A DNA stretch of 64,000 nt from contig QWOQ01000007.1 in assembly GCA_003669585.1 (NCBI GenBank), positions 639,506 through 703,505 on the forward strand. Direction: 5' to 3'. Below the pieces are notes generated by a model, which was given only the letters and a program-made list of their open reading frames with translations, made no database searches and was not told the origin of the DNA. This document shows positions 17,441-25,834 of this stretch, in pieces. The position numbers were made by a program, and so were the translations under genes. Source of the stretch: Planctomycetota bacterium. Lineage in GTDB: Bacteria; Planctomycetota; Planctomycetia; Pirellulales; UBA1268. Within the stretch, counting starts at the first letter, position 1. Each line of letters begins with the position of its first letter.

Positions 17441-17937
17441 ATTGACCCCTTTATGTTGGGCGAGAGTTGCGTGAGTTGGTAGGGGGAATCAGCCGACTGC
17501 TCGTGGCGAATTTCGTCGACGGGTTCTTGTTTCCCCTTGCCGGCATAGAGCCGATTGGGGGCGTTGAAAACCCAGCCCGGCACATCGCTCACATTGCGAT
17601 AGGCGTGTACCACTCCTGGAGGAATCGACACCGCACAGGGATTCGTCTGTCCACAAATCGTGCGAGTCTGCACTTTATGGGTTGGCGAATTCGGGCGGGC
17701 ATCCCAGAGGACGAGTTCAAAATCTCCTGGGCCCATAAATGCAAAAAGGTCTGTCTGATCGACGTGTTCGTGTGGCCCGCGGGCCACGCCCGGCAGCGTC
17801 TGACTCACATAGGCCATCACCGGATGGAGCGAGTCGGCCAGTTCGTCTTCGCGGTAGATTTCTACGAGCCAACCTCTGGAATCGGCGTGCTGCGACAGCG
17901 GCTTAAAAAAAACATCGGCAATGTGCGGGGCACTCAC
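17437..17937 (-). CDS. rfbC: dTDP-4-dehydrorhamnose 3,5-epimerase family protein
   Basis: 166 residues of the RmlC-like cupin. [40 protein letters not shown] and [14 protein letters not shown] carry the RmlC signature, including the His in PHEH and the HAY segment. The start is the GTG at 17937, with AGGAGG 8 bp before it; the frame is open to 18009. It would make dTDP-4-keto-L-rhamnose, second-last step of the pathway. It is the first gene of the minus-strand operon rfbC-rfbA-rfbD-GT-MBOAT-AlgJ, so the operon promoter must lie between here and the IS element at 18069. Some residues differ from enteric RmlC, so a related epimerase is possible. Confidence 0.8.
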   Translation of the reverse strand: MSAPHIADVFFKPLSQHADSRGWLVEIYREDELADSLHPVMAYVSQTLPGVARGPHEHVDQTDLFAFMGPGDFELVLWDARPNSPTHKVQTRTICGQTNPCAVSIPPGVVHAYRNVSDVPGWVFNAPNRLYAGKGKQEPVDEIRHEQSADSPYQLTQLSPNIKGSI

Positions 17938-18142
17938 GATCAATTCCTCCTGCTGCTCCTGCCGCAGCCCAGTGCGACGGAGAAGGGGGAGAAATATACA
18001 ATGTGCCACGCCGCCGCCAGACCAGTTGGGGCGTATAAAAAGCGGTCAGGAATTTTTGTTTTGAAGTCTGACCTGCCCCCCTTAAACAGCACCACTTTCA
18101 GAGAGAGAATCTGGTGGTGTGAAAACCAAAGGAGGACATTCA

Positions 18143-18424
18143 ATGCCACGCGGAAAGAAAGAACTGGCCGAGCAGATCATTCCCAAGCTACGAGAGGTCG
18201 AAGTGGAGGTGGGGAGAGGCAAGACCGTCATTGAGGCGATCAAGAAGATCGGCGTGACGGAGCAGACGTACTACAGATGGAAGAAGCAGTACGGTGGCCT
18301 CCGGATTGACCAGGCTAAGCGGCTGAAGGATCTCGAGAAGGAGAACTCCCGACTGAAGCGGTTATTGGCCGACGCCGAACTCGATAAGGCGATTCTTCGG
18401 GAGGCCGCATCGGGAAACTTCTGA
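18143..18424 (+). CDS. IS3-family transposase OrfA
   Basis: 93 residues starting MPRGKKELAEQI after a strong AGGAGG. VIEAIKKIGVTEQTYYRWKK is the helix-turn-helix that recognises the IS ends, and AKRLKDLEKENSRLKRLLAD is the leucine-zipper helix used for multimer formation. The end LREAASGNF is the usual run into OrfB. The OrfB frame is open from 18388, overlapping by 37 bp in the -1 phase, so a frameshifted OrfAB transposase is possible, although no classic A-rich slippery site is seen. Confidence 0.9.
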   Translation: MPRGKKELAEQIIPKLREVEVEVGRGKTVIEAIKKIGVTEQTYYRWKKQYGGLRIDQAKRLKDLEKENSRLKRLLADAELDKAILREAASGNF

Positions 18425-19326
18425 GCCCGGCGAAGCGGCAGCGCACGGTCCAGCACGTTAGAGGTGCTCTTGGCTGTGATCGCTTGAGCGAACGTCGGGC
18501 ATGCAAGGTGTTTGGGCAGCATCGGAACACGCAACGACGTCAGCGGCATGTTCCGGATGATGAGCCCCGTCTCGTGAAACAGATCGTGTGGTTAGCCTGT
18601 GAGTATGGCCGCTACGGATATCGCAGAATTACGGCACTTTTACATTGGGAGGGATGGCGAGTGAATCACAAGCGAGTGGAACGGATATGGCGTGAGGAGG
18701 GATTAAAAGTGCCTAAAAAGCAGCCGAAGCGAAAGAGGTTGTGGCTGAACGATGGTTCGTGCGTTCGGCTACGTTCGAATCGTCGCAATCATGTATGGAG
18801 TTACGACTTCGTGGCCGACCGTACCTCCGATGGAAGGCCTATTCGAATGCTGACGATCGTGGACGAGTTCACTCGGGAGTGCTTGGCGATCGACGTTGCC
18901 AAGAGGCTGACGAGCGAGGACGTTCTCGAGCGGCTGAGTGACCTGTTCGTCTGCAAGGGTGTGCCGGATCATATCCGCAGTGACAACGGGAGCGAGTTCA
19001 CGGCCAAGAGCGTCCGTGAATGGCTGGGTCGTGTTGGTGTGAAAACTTTGTTCATCGAGCCTGGCTCACCGTGGGAGAATGGTTACATCGAGAGCTTCAA
19101 TGGAAAGCTTCGAGACGAGCTGCTCCAACGGGAAGCATTTGACACGCTGCTCGAGGCCAAGGTGCTCATCGAAAGGTGGCGGCAGCACTACAACACAATC
19201 CGTCCACACAGTGCCTTGGGCTATCGCCCCCCGGCGCCAGAGGCGTGGCAGCCCCGTGCGTTCGCTTCGGCTACGCCTCAGCAAACGCACGGGGCTGGTC
19301 TATTGGAGGGCAAAATCCTAACTTAA
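18421..19326 (+). CDS. IS3-family transposase OrfB (DDE catalytic part)
   Basis: About 300 residues beginning LSPAKRQRTVQHVRGALG; the first conventional start is the TTG at 18484. The DDE catalytic triad is visible: Asp in HVWSYDFVADRT, Asp in HIRSDNGSEF, and Glu in WENGYIESFNGKLRDELL, with the spacing normal for IS3 integrase-type transposases. The C-terminus has RPHSALGYRPPAPEAW. Together with OrfA it should be active. The call of the first codon is uncertain because translation likely comes from frameshifting. Confidence 0.9.
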   Translation: MSPAKRQRTVQHVRGALGCDRLSERRACKVFGQHRNTQRRQRHVPDDEPRLVKQIVWLACEYGRYGYRRITALLHWEGWRVNHKRVERIWREEGLKVPKKQPKRKRLWLNDGSCVRLRSNRRNHVWSYDFVADRTSDGRPIRMLTIVDEFTRECLAIDVAKRLTSEDVLERLSDLFVCKGVPDHIRSDNGSEFTAKSVREWLGRVGVKTLFIEPGSPWENGYIESFNGKLRDELLQREAFDTLLEAKVLIERWRQHYNTIRPHSALGYRPPAPEAWQPRAFASATPQQTHGAGLLEGKILT

Positions 19327-19355
19327 AAACTGGCGTCATTCATGGGGGCAGGTCA

Positions 19356-19598
19356 CGGATGATTTGGGCAACATTGGTGTCTGTGCCCAATGCTTGCGCT
19401 ATAAAGAGCGTAGGTGTCTGACTTGCCTACGGCATTTAAGAACGCCGTGTACTGCGAGCCCGTCACGTCGTACGCACCGATCTGGTACGAGTACGACACG
19501 GCACCGAAGACGCTACCGATGTTGGTGTCAGCGGCGTTTCCAGCATTGCCAACCGTCACCATGCTCAGGCCAGCGGTGGCGAGGAGGATTCCGCCCTA
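19356..19598 (-). pseudogene. formylglycine-enzyme-like (SUMF1/PEP-CTERM type) gene, N-terminal fragment
   Basis: The minus strand reads LLATAGLSMVTVGNAGNAAD, then VSYSYQIGAYDVTGSQYTAF and LNAVGKSDTYALYSASI, the start of the FGE-sulfatase-domain proteins found in multiple copies in planctomycetes. One extra T shifts the frame just before the TDTNVAQI continuation, and the gene is then cut by the right end of the IS at 19355. The signal-peptide start is also missing (an in-frame stop lies upstream). Not functional. Confidence 0.65.
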
Positions 19599-20066
19599 CC
19601 CGCGTACAATAACGAGGTTCACTTGACCCGGAGTGGCGGTGCTGATCCGCAGCGACTGGCCAGCTCCGAGCGTCGGCTGGACGCCGATCGAGAGCCCGTT
19701 GTCGATGAGAGTGCCACTGTAGTTGAACACCCGCCAGGATGTGTTGTCGGCGACGTTCGTCCAGTCGTTGCTGCCCGTGATCTTAAGAATGCCGTCGAGC
19801 GTGAGGTCTGTGACGCCCGCGATCAGGTCGTTGATGCCGCCGCCGACTGCGTTGTTGACGGCGTTGAATTCGAAGTTCAGGATCGAGGCATCGGCGAGCG
19901 TGAATGTATCGTTGACGGTGAGTGTGCCGGGGCTGCTCCCCGGGGCGACGATGCCTCCGTCGAGGATCGCCACGCCGATGTGGGCGACGCGGTGGCCGCG
20001 ACGCTCCTGACCAGGGCCGTCGTCGCCGTTCCTAGTTGACCCCACCGAGACCGCAGGACGTGGCTC
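19599..20066 (-). pseudogene. secreted beta-strand-repeat protein, C-terminal fragment
   Basis: The minus strand encodes GGIVAPGSSPGTLTVNDTFT, LNFEFNAVNN, and GQVNLVIV near the end. This resembles the C-terminal stretch of planctomycete autotransporter-like beta-strand proteins, which usually end in a PEP-CTERM anchor directly after such a strand. Here the frame reads RG and stops, so the anchor is gone. The upstream side is cut by the solo IS end at 20067. It is fused end-to-end with the formylglycine-enzyme fragment, so the whole interval 19356-20066 is rearranged debris between two IS ends. Confidence 0.5.
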
Positions 20067-20124
20067 GTCTATTGGAGGGCAAAATCCTAACTTAAGAACT
20101 GGCGTCATTCATGGGGGCAGGTCA
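20067..20124 (+). mobile_element. solo right end of the IS3-family element
   Basis: 58 bp nearly identical to the last 58 bp of the IS at 18069-19355 (from GTCTATTGGAGGG to the terminal GGGGGCAGGTCA), with AAGAAC where the full element has AAAAAC. No transposase sequence precedes it. The next base rightwards belongs to the GH8-like gene, whose 3' end it cuts. Confidence 0.85.
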
Positions 20125-23100
20125 CCGCCAAACGCGACCCACTCGTTCACGAAGCGCTGATTTACGCTCACGGTGTCGTAGCACGTTGCGGATTTGAACT
20201 GCGCAAGATCGGCGTTGTCGTAGTTGCCATTCCTTATTCTCATCAACATCGCCCCCTGCACATCACTCGTGTTGCCGTTATACAGGAGAAAACCCTTGTG
20301 TCCTTGGCCATCAACAGAAACGATCGGAGCGTACGTAGGCATCGTGCCAGACGGATAGTTCGATGCGCTCATCGCAGCATCGTAGATGCTCTCTGAGGTC
20401 GTGAGATACACGTAATAAAAGTTCCCATCCCCCCCCAACTGCTTGATGTCACTGGCAGAAACACCGTAAACCCAAGTGTTCTGTTCTACGACATCGGTGG
20501 GATCTGACAACGTCTGGGGACTGACTGTATGAAAACCGACGCTGATGTAGTTCGCCGATGATATGGATGAAACTACATCATCGTTATACGGATCAAATAC
20601 GCCATCAATCAAGGATTTGTCGACTTTGACCTGAAGCAAGCCGTACGCATTCAAGAGGTGATCGTCTGGAATCCCATTGACTGCTAAGCTGGATTGATTT
20701 GCCGTTGTGGCTGTAACGCCCATCACATACGAGATATTGCATCCAAACTCATCTTTCGTGCCGCTGAGAAGTTCCGATGCCGATGTTGTGTCGTCGATCT
20801 TGTAGATGTATCCGACTTGCGTGAAATCGCCGGAAACGACGTACACGGCCGCGTTTGCATCGACAGGTTTCGGGTTAGCAACGAGCCCGAGTCCCTTGAG
20901 CGACGTGTTTCCTCGTTCTAATGGATAGTCCGCGTCTGCAATGTCAACGCCGTTGTTTATGAATACGAAATAGGGCGCGCCGCTGTAGGTGGGTTGTACG
21001 GCCGATAGACCATGCGCTACGCCAACGATTTGCCATTCCAGAAACACAACATCAGCAGGTATGTTGAGTGTTATTTCGTCTGGTTGCGTACTTATGAGGT
21101 AGTTGATGTTGATGTAGGTGGAGTTAATGTCATATCCCGCGCCCACGTAGCCGTTGCCGGTGCTCGTCGCTTGATTGAAAAACGGACTCGTAATCGAGAG
21201 TCCCGTTTGGGAATTGATCTCGCTCAGGATCGGGTTCACCTCGTCTAGCGTTAATACCCGGTTGTATTGCAGTCGCAGTGTGAAATTCACGCCGCTGAGA
21301 TAAGTCGGCGTGCCCGAAGGATACGCTGCGGAGAGATAGTCTTGATACAGCTTGTTTAAGCCGACGCACTTGACCGGAACCAGGGAGTACGAGAACGCAG
21401 CAGTCAGCGACGAGTTGGCCGATGGCAGGCTGATGCCGACGGCATTTCTAGCGATGACTTTGATCACATACGCTGTGCCGTTGGTCAGACCCGTGACGGT
21501 GCACGAGAGAGCTGTGATTGGAGAGCCTGGCCTATACCGAGTCCATGACCCGGCAACACCACCGTTACTTGAGTACTTGACCAGATACTCGGTGATTGGC
21601 GATCCGCCATTGCTGGCAGGCGCGACCCATGTCACGGCCAATTGGGCGTTGCCGCTTACGGCCACGACCGATGTCGGCGCACCGGCCACCGTGGCAGGTG
21701 TGGCGGGTGCCGAGTTGACCGATCGAAAACTGTTGCCAACTGCATTGCAGGCGATCACTTTGATGACATAGGGCAAGCCGTTGGTCAGACCCGTGATCGT
21801 ACACGAGAGGGCTGTCGACCCGGACCGAACAAATATTTTAGTTCCCAAATAACCGCCATTGCTCGAATACTTGACCAGATAGTCAGTGATTGGCGATCCG
21901 CCGGTGCTCGCAGGCGCGACCCACGTCACCGTCAATTGGCCGTTGCCACTGACCGCCACGACCGATGTCGGACTACCGGGCACCGTGCTAGGCGTAACCG
22001 GCGCCGAATTAGTCGACGGCGCGCTGATGCCGACGGCGTTATTAGCGATCACTTTGATCACATAGGGCGTGCCGTTAGTCAGGCCCGTGACAGTGCATGA
22101 GAGAGCCGTAATGAGCTGCCCAGAGGCTGGGAAAAACCGCATCCATGTCGAACCGCCATCGCTTGAATACTTCACCAGGTAGTCAGTGATTGGCGATCCG
22201 CCGGTGCTCGTAGGAGCGACCCATGTCACGGCTAGGCTTGCGTTGCCACTGACGGCCACGACCGATGTCGGCGCACCGGGCACCGTGGCAGGCGTAACCG
22301 GCGCCGAATTAGTCGACGGCAGACTGATGCCGACGGCGTTCTTAGCGATCACTTTGATCACATAGGCTGTGCCGTTGGTCAGACCCGTGACGGTGCACGA
22401 GGTCGCTGTCGATACAGAATCGGTGAACGTAGTCCATGTCGAACCACTGTTACTTGAATACTTCACCAGATAGTCAGTGATATTCGAGCCGCCATTACTG
22501 GTAGGGGCGACCCATGTCACGGCCAGGCTTGCGTTGCCTCTGACGGCCACGACCGATGTCGGCGCACCGGGCACTGTGGCAACTGTCGCGGAGGGATCAT
22601 ACTGAACCATGTGTAGCTGCAGGGGCGTGCGGCCTTGGTCGTAAACAGTTAATCCCCAGAGCGTCAGGCTGTCATTAAACCCATCGGGATTGTTGCTTGA
22701 ATCATATTGGTTATAGGGATTGGTCCAAGCGTAATCGATTTTGCTACCGACCCACACGCTCTTCGAATATGAGTCGAGCAGGGTTGACTCAATCCCTGCG
22801 GCGGTCGAGTTGGTTGACTGCAGGACATCGTTACCAGCCCACGCTAATAATCCAGCACCAGTGTAATTCTGGACAGTCCTCCAATCGCCACCGCTAAATG
22901 CTGATGCCCAAGACGTTGAAGCGATGGGTAGACTGCTCTTCAAGCCATAGGCTGGGTTGGGTTGGCTTTGATTGCTTTGCTGGTCGCTATTGGGCGAGGG
23001 TATGATCGAATCTACGTACGTGGTGCCCATGGCGAATAAGTTTGAGGCGGCAACACCGTACATCGCCGAATCAGTTTGACCTTGCGCCGCCTTGGCGTCG

Positions 23101-24266
23101 AGATAGTTCAGGAGTCGCAACGGAAATCTTTGGCCATCAGAGTCGTATCCCACATAAGGTTGGCCATTAGTATCGTAGTCCGTTGCTAAACGTTTGGCTT
23201 GCACTTGGGTGTAATCGCTGAAAGCCGCTTGAAGAGTGTCATATGTGGAATTTGAAAGTTTTACGTAGTTAGTCGCTGCATTGATGGCCCCGGTGTTGGC
23301 ATTCTCTGTCTTTCGCGGGTCGGTGTCTCCAAAATCGAAAAGGGCTTTCCATACCGTGCTCGTTGTCGTAACAGCAGTTTCCCAAAATGACTCGCCGGTG
23401 CTTTGTGGATTAGCCGACAGAAACGGATCGTATTCTTCAAAGAGCTGGTAGGCGCGGAGGTCGGAGTAATCGTAATGAAACTTGTTGGACCCGAACCCAC
23501 TCGTTGCCTGAGCCGCACCCTCCGCAAGTACATATCTGTTGGCTAGGTTGGTATCGGTCTGAGAAAAATCGTGCTGACGGATAGCCTGAATGTAATTCGT
23601 TGCCATCGTTTCATAGCTGCTGCCCCCTTGGCTTGGCGTGGCGCTCCAGCCATACACGTCGGCCGCTTTATCGGCATACAGATACGCAAGCCCAAGGTTG
23701 ATGTCGGCGTCGGATGCCGAGTTTGAATCTGAGCACGAATAGATGGTGCTCGTATTTGGGGAGACGCTCGCGCCGGCGGTCAGCTGCCAATACCAAGGGA
23801 ATAATCCTGTAGAACCGTTCTGACTATTACCAAACTGGATGCCGGCCTGAACAGTTGCGGAAAGTCGGTCGAATGTCGGCTTGTCGTTATAGAGGGCGGC
23901 TAAAACCATTCCGTACGAATGCGTCTCGCTAACGACACCAGGGCCATAAGTGCCAGAGGCATTCCAGAGAGCCAGCCCGTTGGAAACAGAAACGCTCCCC
24001 ATCTGCGTCACATCGACCCAGTAGTTGGCATCGTTGCGATAGGCTTGGTAGTAAGTGTTGTACGTGGAATTGGCGACTGGGTCGGTATCGCTTGTCACCG
24101 ACAGCATCTGCCGGGGCTCGAGCGACTCAAGGGAAATCTGCTGAGCTGGCTGCCTCGAGCGACGACGGCGAGTGGAAACTCCGCGAGGATAGAAAACGTT
24201 CGTAAACGTTTTTTGAAAGGCCCCTCGAAAGGCTCTAGTTGCCCAATTGGAAGGCGGCAGTGACAT
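20109..24266 (-). CDS. secreted GH8-like glycoside hydrolase with four fibronectin III domains, 3'-truncated
   Basis: 1385 residues. An arginine-rich start leads to QISLESLEPRQMLSV, the planctomycete extracellular signature. Residues about 60-545 look like a GH8 (cellulase/chitosanase) barrel: SETHSYGMVLAAL near 114 has the proton-donor Glu, and SASDADINLGLAYLYAD near 185 the conserved acidic segment. Four nearly identical FnIII domains follow (about 563-957; PGAPTSVVAVSGNA, VTWVAP, GLTNGT, KVIAKNAVG). The last 430 residues are unknown. The protein ends ...WVAFGG then DLPP and a stop contributed by the solo IS end, so the real C-terminus has been lost. Exported or surface-bound; polysaccharide degradation likely. 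Confidence 0.75.
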   Translation of the reverse strand: MSLPPSNWATRAFRGAFQKTFTNVFYPRGVSTRRRRSRQPAQQISLESLEPRQMLSVTSDTDPVANSTYNTYYQAYRNDANYWVDVTQMGSVSVSNGLALWNASGTYGPGVVSETHSYGMVLAALYNDKPTFDRLSATVQAGIQFGNSQNGSTGLFPWYWQLTAGASVSPNTSTIYSCSDSNSASDADINLGLAYLYADKAADVYGWSATPSQGGSSYETMATNYIQAIRQHDFSQTDTNLANRYVLAEGAAQATSGFGSNKFHYDYSDLRAYQLFEEYDPFLSANPQSTGESFWETAVTTTSTVWKALFDFGDTDPRKTENANTGAINAATNYVKLSNSTYDTLQAAFSDYTQVQAKRLATDYDTNGQPYVGYDSDGQRFPLRLLNYLDAKAAQGQTDSAMYGVAASNLFAMGTTYVDSIIPSPNSDQQSNQSQPNPAYGLKSSLPIASTSWASAFSGGDWRTVQNYTGAGLLAWAGNDVLQSTNSTAAGIESTLLDSYSKSVWVGSKIDYAWTNPYNQYDSSNNPDGFNDSLTLWGLTVYDQGRTPLQLHMVQYDPSATVATVPGAPTSVVAVRGNASLAVTWVAPTSNGGSNITDYLVKYSSNSGSTWTTFTDSVSTATSCTVTGLTNGTAYVIKVIAKNAVGISLPSTNSAPVTPATVPGAPTSVVAVSGNASLAVTWVAPTSTGGSPITDYLVKYSSDGGSTWMRFFPASGQLITALSCTVTGLTNGTPYVIKVIANNAVGISAPSTNSAPVTPSTVPGSPTSVVAVSGNGQLTVTWVAPASTGGSPITDYLVKYSSNGGYLGTKIFVRSGSTALSCTITGLTNGLPYVIKVIACNAVGNSFRSVNSAPATPATVAGAPTSVVAVSGNAQLAVTWVAPASNGGSPITEYLVKYSSNGGVAGSWTRYRPGSPITALSCTVTGLTNGTAYVIKVIARNAVGISLPSANSSLTAAFSYSLVPVKCVGLNKLYQDYLSAAYPSGTPTYLSGVNFTLRLQYNRVLTLDEVNPILSEINSQTGLSITSPFFNQATSTGNGYVGAGYDINSTYININYLISTQPDEITLNIPADVVFLEWQIVGVAHGLSAVQPTYSGAPYFVFINNGVDIADADYPLERGNTSLKGLGLVANPKPVDANAAVYVVSGDFTQVGYIYKIDDTTSASELLSGTKDEFGCNISYVMGVTATTANQSSLAVNGIPDDHLLNAYGLLQVKVDKSLIDGVFDPYNDDVVSSISSANYISVGFHTVSPQTLSDPTDVVEQNTWVYGVSASDIKQLGGDGNFYYVYLTTSESIYDAAMSASNYPSGTMPTYAPIVSVDGQGHKGFLLYNGNTSDVQGAMLMRIRNGNYDNADLAQFKSATCYDTVSVNQRFVNEWVAFGGDLPP
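21395..22580. repeat. four tandem FnIII-coding repeats of about 300 bp
   Basis: The interval repeats blocks such as CACCGTGGCAGGCGTAACCG and GTGATTGGCGATCCGCC at about 300-bp steps; each unit encodes one fibronectin III domain. The high DNA similarity points to recent duplication or ongoing exchange between units. Confidence 0.75.
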
Positions 24267-24732
24267 CAGGGAAATCCTCTTTGACTTTGACGTTTTTCAG
24301 AGCAGGGGAAAGCTCAGCGACTTAAACCAAGGCTCATCTCTACCACGGTTCTGCAGGCAGGGCAATGAACCGGCAATGGGACAAAGGACTGATGGCAATG
24401 CGGGGCAATGATCCACCCAATCGCCTCGCTTTTTTCGTCTGCGCCGCTTATGGAAGTGCCCAAGGCTATCTTTCGGGACTGCGTGAACTTTTTCCATAGC
24501 CGCCGACCTCGACAAGGCGAAGCACAGAACAGCACAGAACAGGCAAAACACGATTGACACAATGGGGCAACTGCGTCGATGACGATGGCTGGCGATGGTC
24601 TTTCAAATGGATCGTTCGTGGATCATCGATTGATTCGGCCTTTCTTAATTTTAGATTGCGGATTCCGCTGCGATTGTTCTTGCGACGGGAACGCTTGGGC
24701 TGGTATTTCTTGAAAACTGAAATCGGGCTTTA
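24267..24732. other. intergenic, no gene recognised
   Basis: Upstream regions of the divergent GH8-like and GT2 genes meet here. Two adjacent AGCACAGAAC decamers are seen at 24521-24540. No RNA gene, strong hairpin or clear promoter was found by eye. Confidence 0.5.
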
Positions 24733-25803
24733 TTGGAATCGAGCTTTCTGACTGGATTGCCTGGTCGAAAAAATCTGCGTGCTGGATTTTTCACTGTGAA
24801 CCACATACCACCCATCCTGCCGCTGGCTCACGATTGGCGGCGACCGCTCTTCTCGGTCATGCTGCCAACCTATCAGCCCACAGACTCGCTGCGGCGAGCG
24901 CTTGAGTCGGTGCTTGTGCAGGCCCCCGGCCCCGACATCATGCAGATTGCTGTCGTGGATGATGCTTCGACGACATCGTCCACACGCGAACTTCTGCGGA
25001 GCATCGATCCAACCGGACGCGTCGAATTGATTCTATCGAGCAACAGGCTGGGCCTGGCAGGTAACTGGAACAGGGCCACTGCGCTTTCGAAGGGGCATCT
25101 GGTGCATCTTTTGCATCAAGACGATTTCGTTTTTCCCGGCTTCTATTCTCGGATGGAACAGGCATTTCGTGCCGACCGTCGGATCGGAATGGCGTTTTGC
25201 CGCAGTCGCATTGTCAATGCCAGAGAAGACACGATCAAAACATCCTCCCGGCTGCGATGGCTGCCCGGAGTGATGAACGAATGGATTGCTACGATCGGCG
25301 AACGGCAGCGAGTACAAACTCCCGGCGCGGTCGTTGCGCGGACCACATACGAAACGCTCGGCGGCTTTCGCACTGATCTGTGCCATGCAGTGGATTGGGA
25401 AATGTGGGTGCGAATTGCGGCACAGTTTCCGGTGTGGCACGAACCGGCCGTGCTGGCGGCCTACCGCCGTCATGATGCAAATGAATCGACGCGGCTATTT
25501 TCCAGCGGTGCAATCTGGCCCGATGTGGTTCACGCGATCCGAATCAATGCCGGCTCATTTCCACCGGAAATGAAAACGGCGATCGTGCATCGCAGCGCCC
25601 GCTGGTATGCCGGATCGGCCCTGCGCACAGCGGCCAAACAGATCAGCCACAGCGAATTCCTACACGCCGATCAAACACTCGCCTGCATTCCGGCATTGCG
25701 TTCCATGATGTCTCATGCCAGCCACAGCGAAGCCATCGGGCACCGTGCGTCGCGCCTGCAGCATCGGCTTGACAGCGGTTCATTGGGATTGCACGCCGCG
25801 TAA
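24733..25803 (+). CDS. glycosyltransferase family 2 protein
   Basis: Up to 356 residues. LFSVMLPTYQPTDSLRRAL is the GT2 start, IMQIAVVDDASTTSST the nucleotide-binding segment, LVHLLHQDDFVFPGFY holds the acidic (HQDD) metal-binding motif, and LGGFRTDLCHAVDWEMWVRI the acceptor-side ED/DW block. Starts are weak: TTG at 24733, or GTG at 24796 nearer the domain; no good ribosome site favours either. It is followed 31 bp later by an RgpF-like gene, so the two probably form an operon for building a surface glycan. Confidence 0.8.
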   Translation: MESSFLTGLPGRKNLRAGFFTVNHIPPILPLAHDWRRPLFSVMLPTYQPTDSLRRALESVLVQAPGPDIMQIAVVDDASTTSSTRELLRSIDPTGRVELILSSNRLGLAGNWNRATALSKGHLVHLLHQDDFVFPGFYSRMEQAFRADRRIGMAFCRSRIVNAREDTIKTSSRLRWLPGVMNEWIATIGERQRVQTPGAVVARTTYETLGGFRTDLCHAVDWEMWVRIAAQFPVWHEPAVLAAYRRHDANESTRLFSSGAIWPDVVHAIRINAGSFPPEMKTAIVHRSARWYAGSALRTAAKQISHSEFLHADQTLACIPALRSMMSHASHSEAIGHRASRLQHRLDSGSLGLHAA

Positions 25804-25834
25804 GGATCTTTTTTGCCGAGCCGGAGAGACGCTC

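Larger units (their letters stand above)
18069..19355 (+). mobile_element. IS3-family insertion sequence, apparently complete
   Basis: 1287 bp bounded by 12-bp perfect inverted repeats (TGACCTGCCCCC at 18069-18080 and its complement at 19344-19355). Inside are OrfA and OrfB in the usual -1 arrangement. The flanks (AGTC on the left, CGGA on the right) are not a target duplication, so the site was rearranged after insertion or is a recombinant. The right end cuts a formylglycine-enzyme-like gene; the left end lies about 130 bp before the rfbC operon. Pieces of the same element occur at 10339-10410, 20067-20124, 48739-49245, 54944-54994 and 58028-58077. The OrfA and OrfB features suggest the IS407-like group. 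Confidence 0.9.

Noticed and set aside
18065..19359. Target-site duplication around the complete IS
   Set aside because: Flanking bases AGTC and CGGA differ, so none can be claimed.
20694..22100. Plus-strand open frames opposite the GH8-FnIII gene
   Set aside because: They mirror a gene with clear domain content and share its repeats; no ribosome sites or families.
21380..22600. Regular repeats that might be a CRISPR or satellite
   Set aside because: The unit is about 300 bp, coding, and encodes FnIII domains.
24314..24562. Two short minus-strand frames with several Cys residues upstream of the GH8-like gene
   Set aside because: Cys spacing does not form a ribbon, starts are not supported, and the frames overlap each other.
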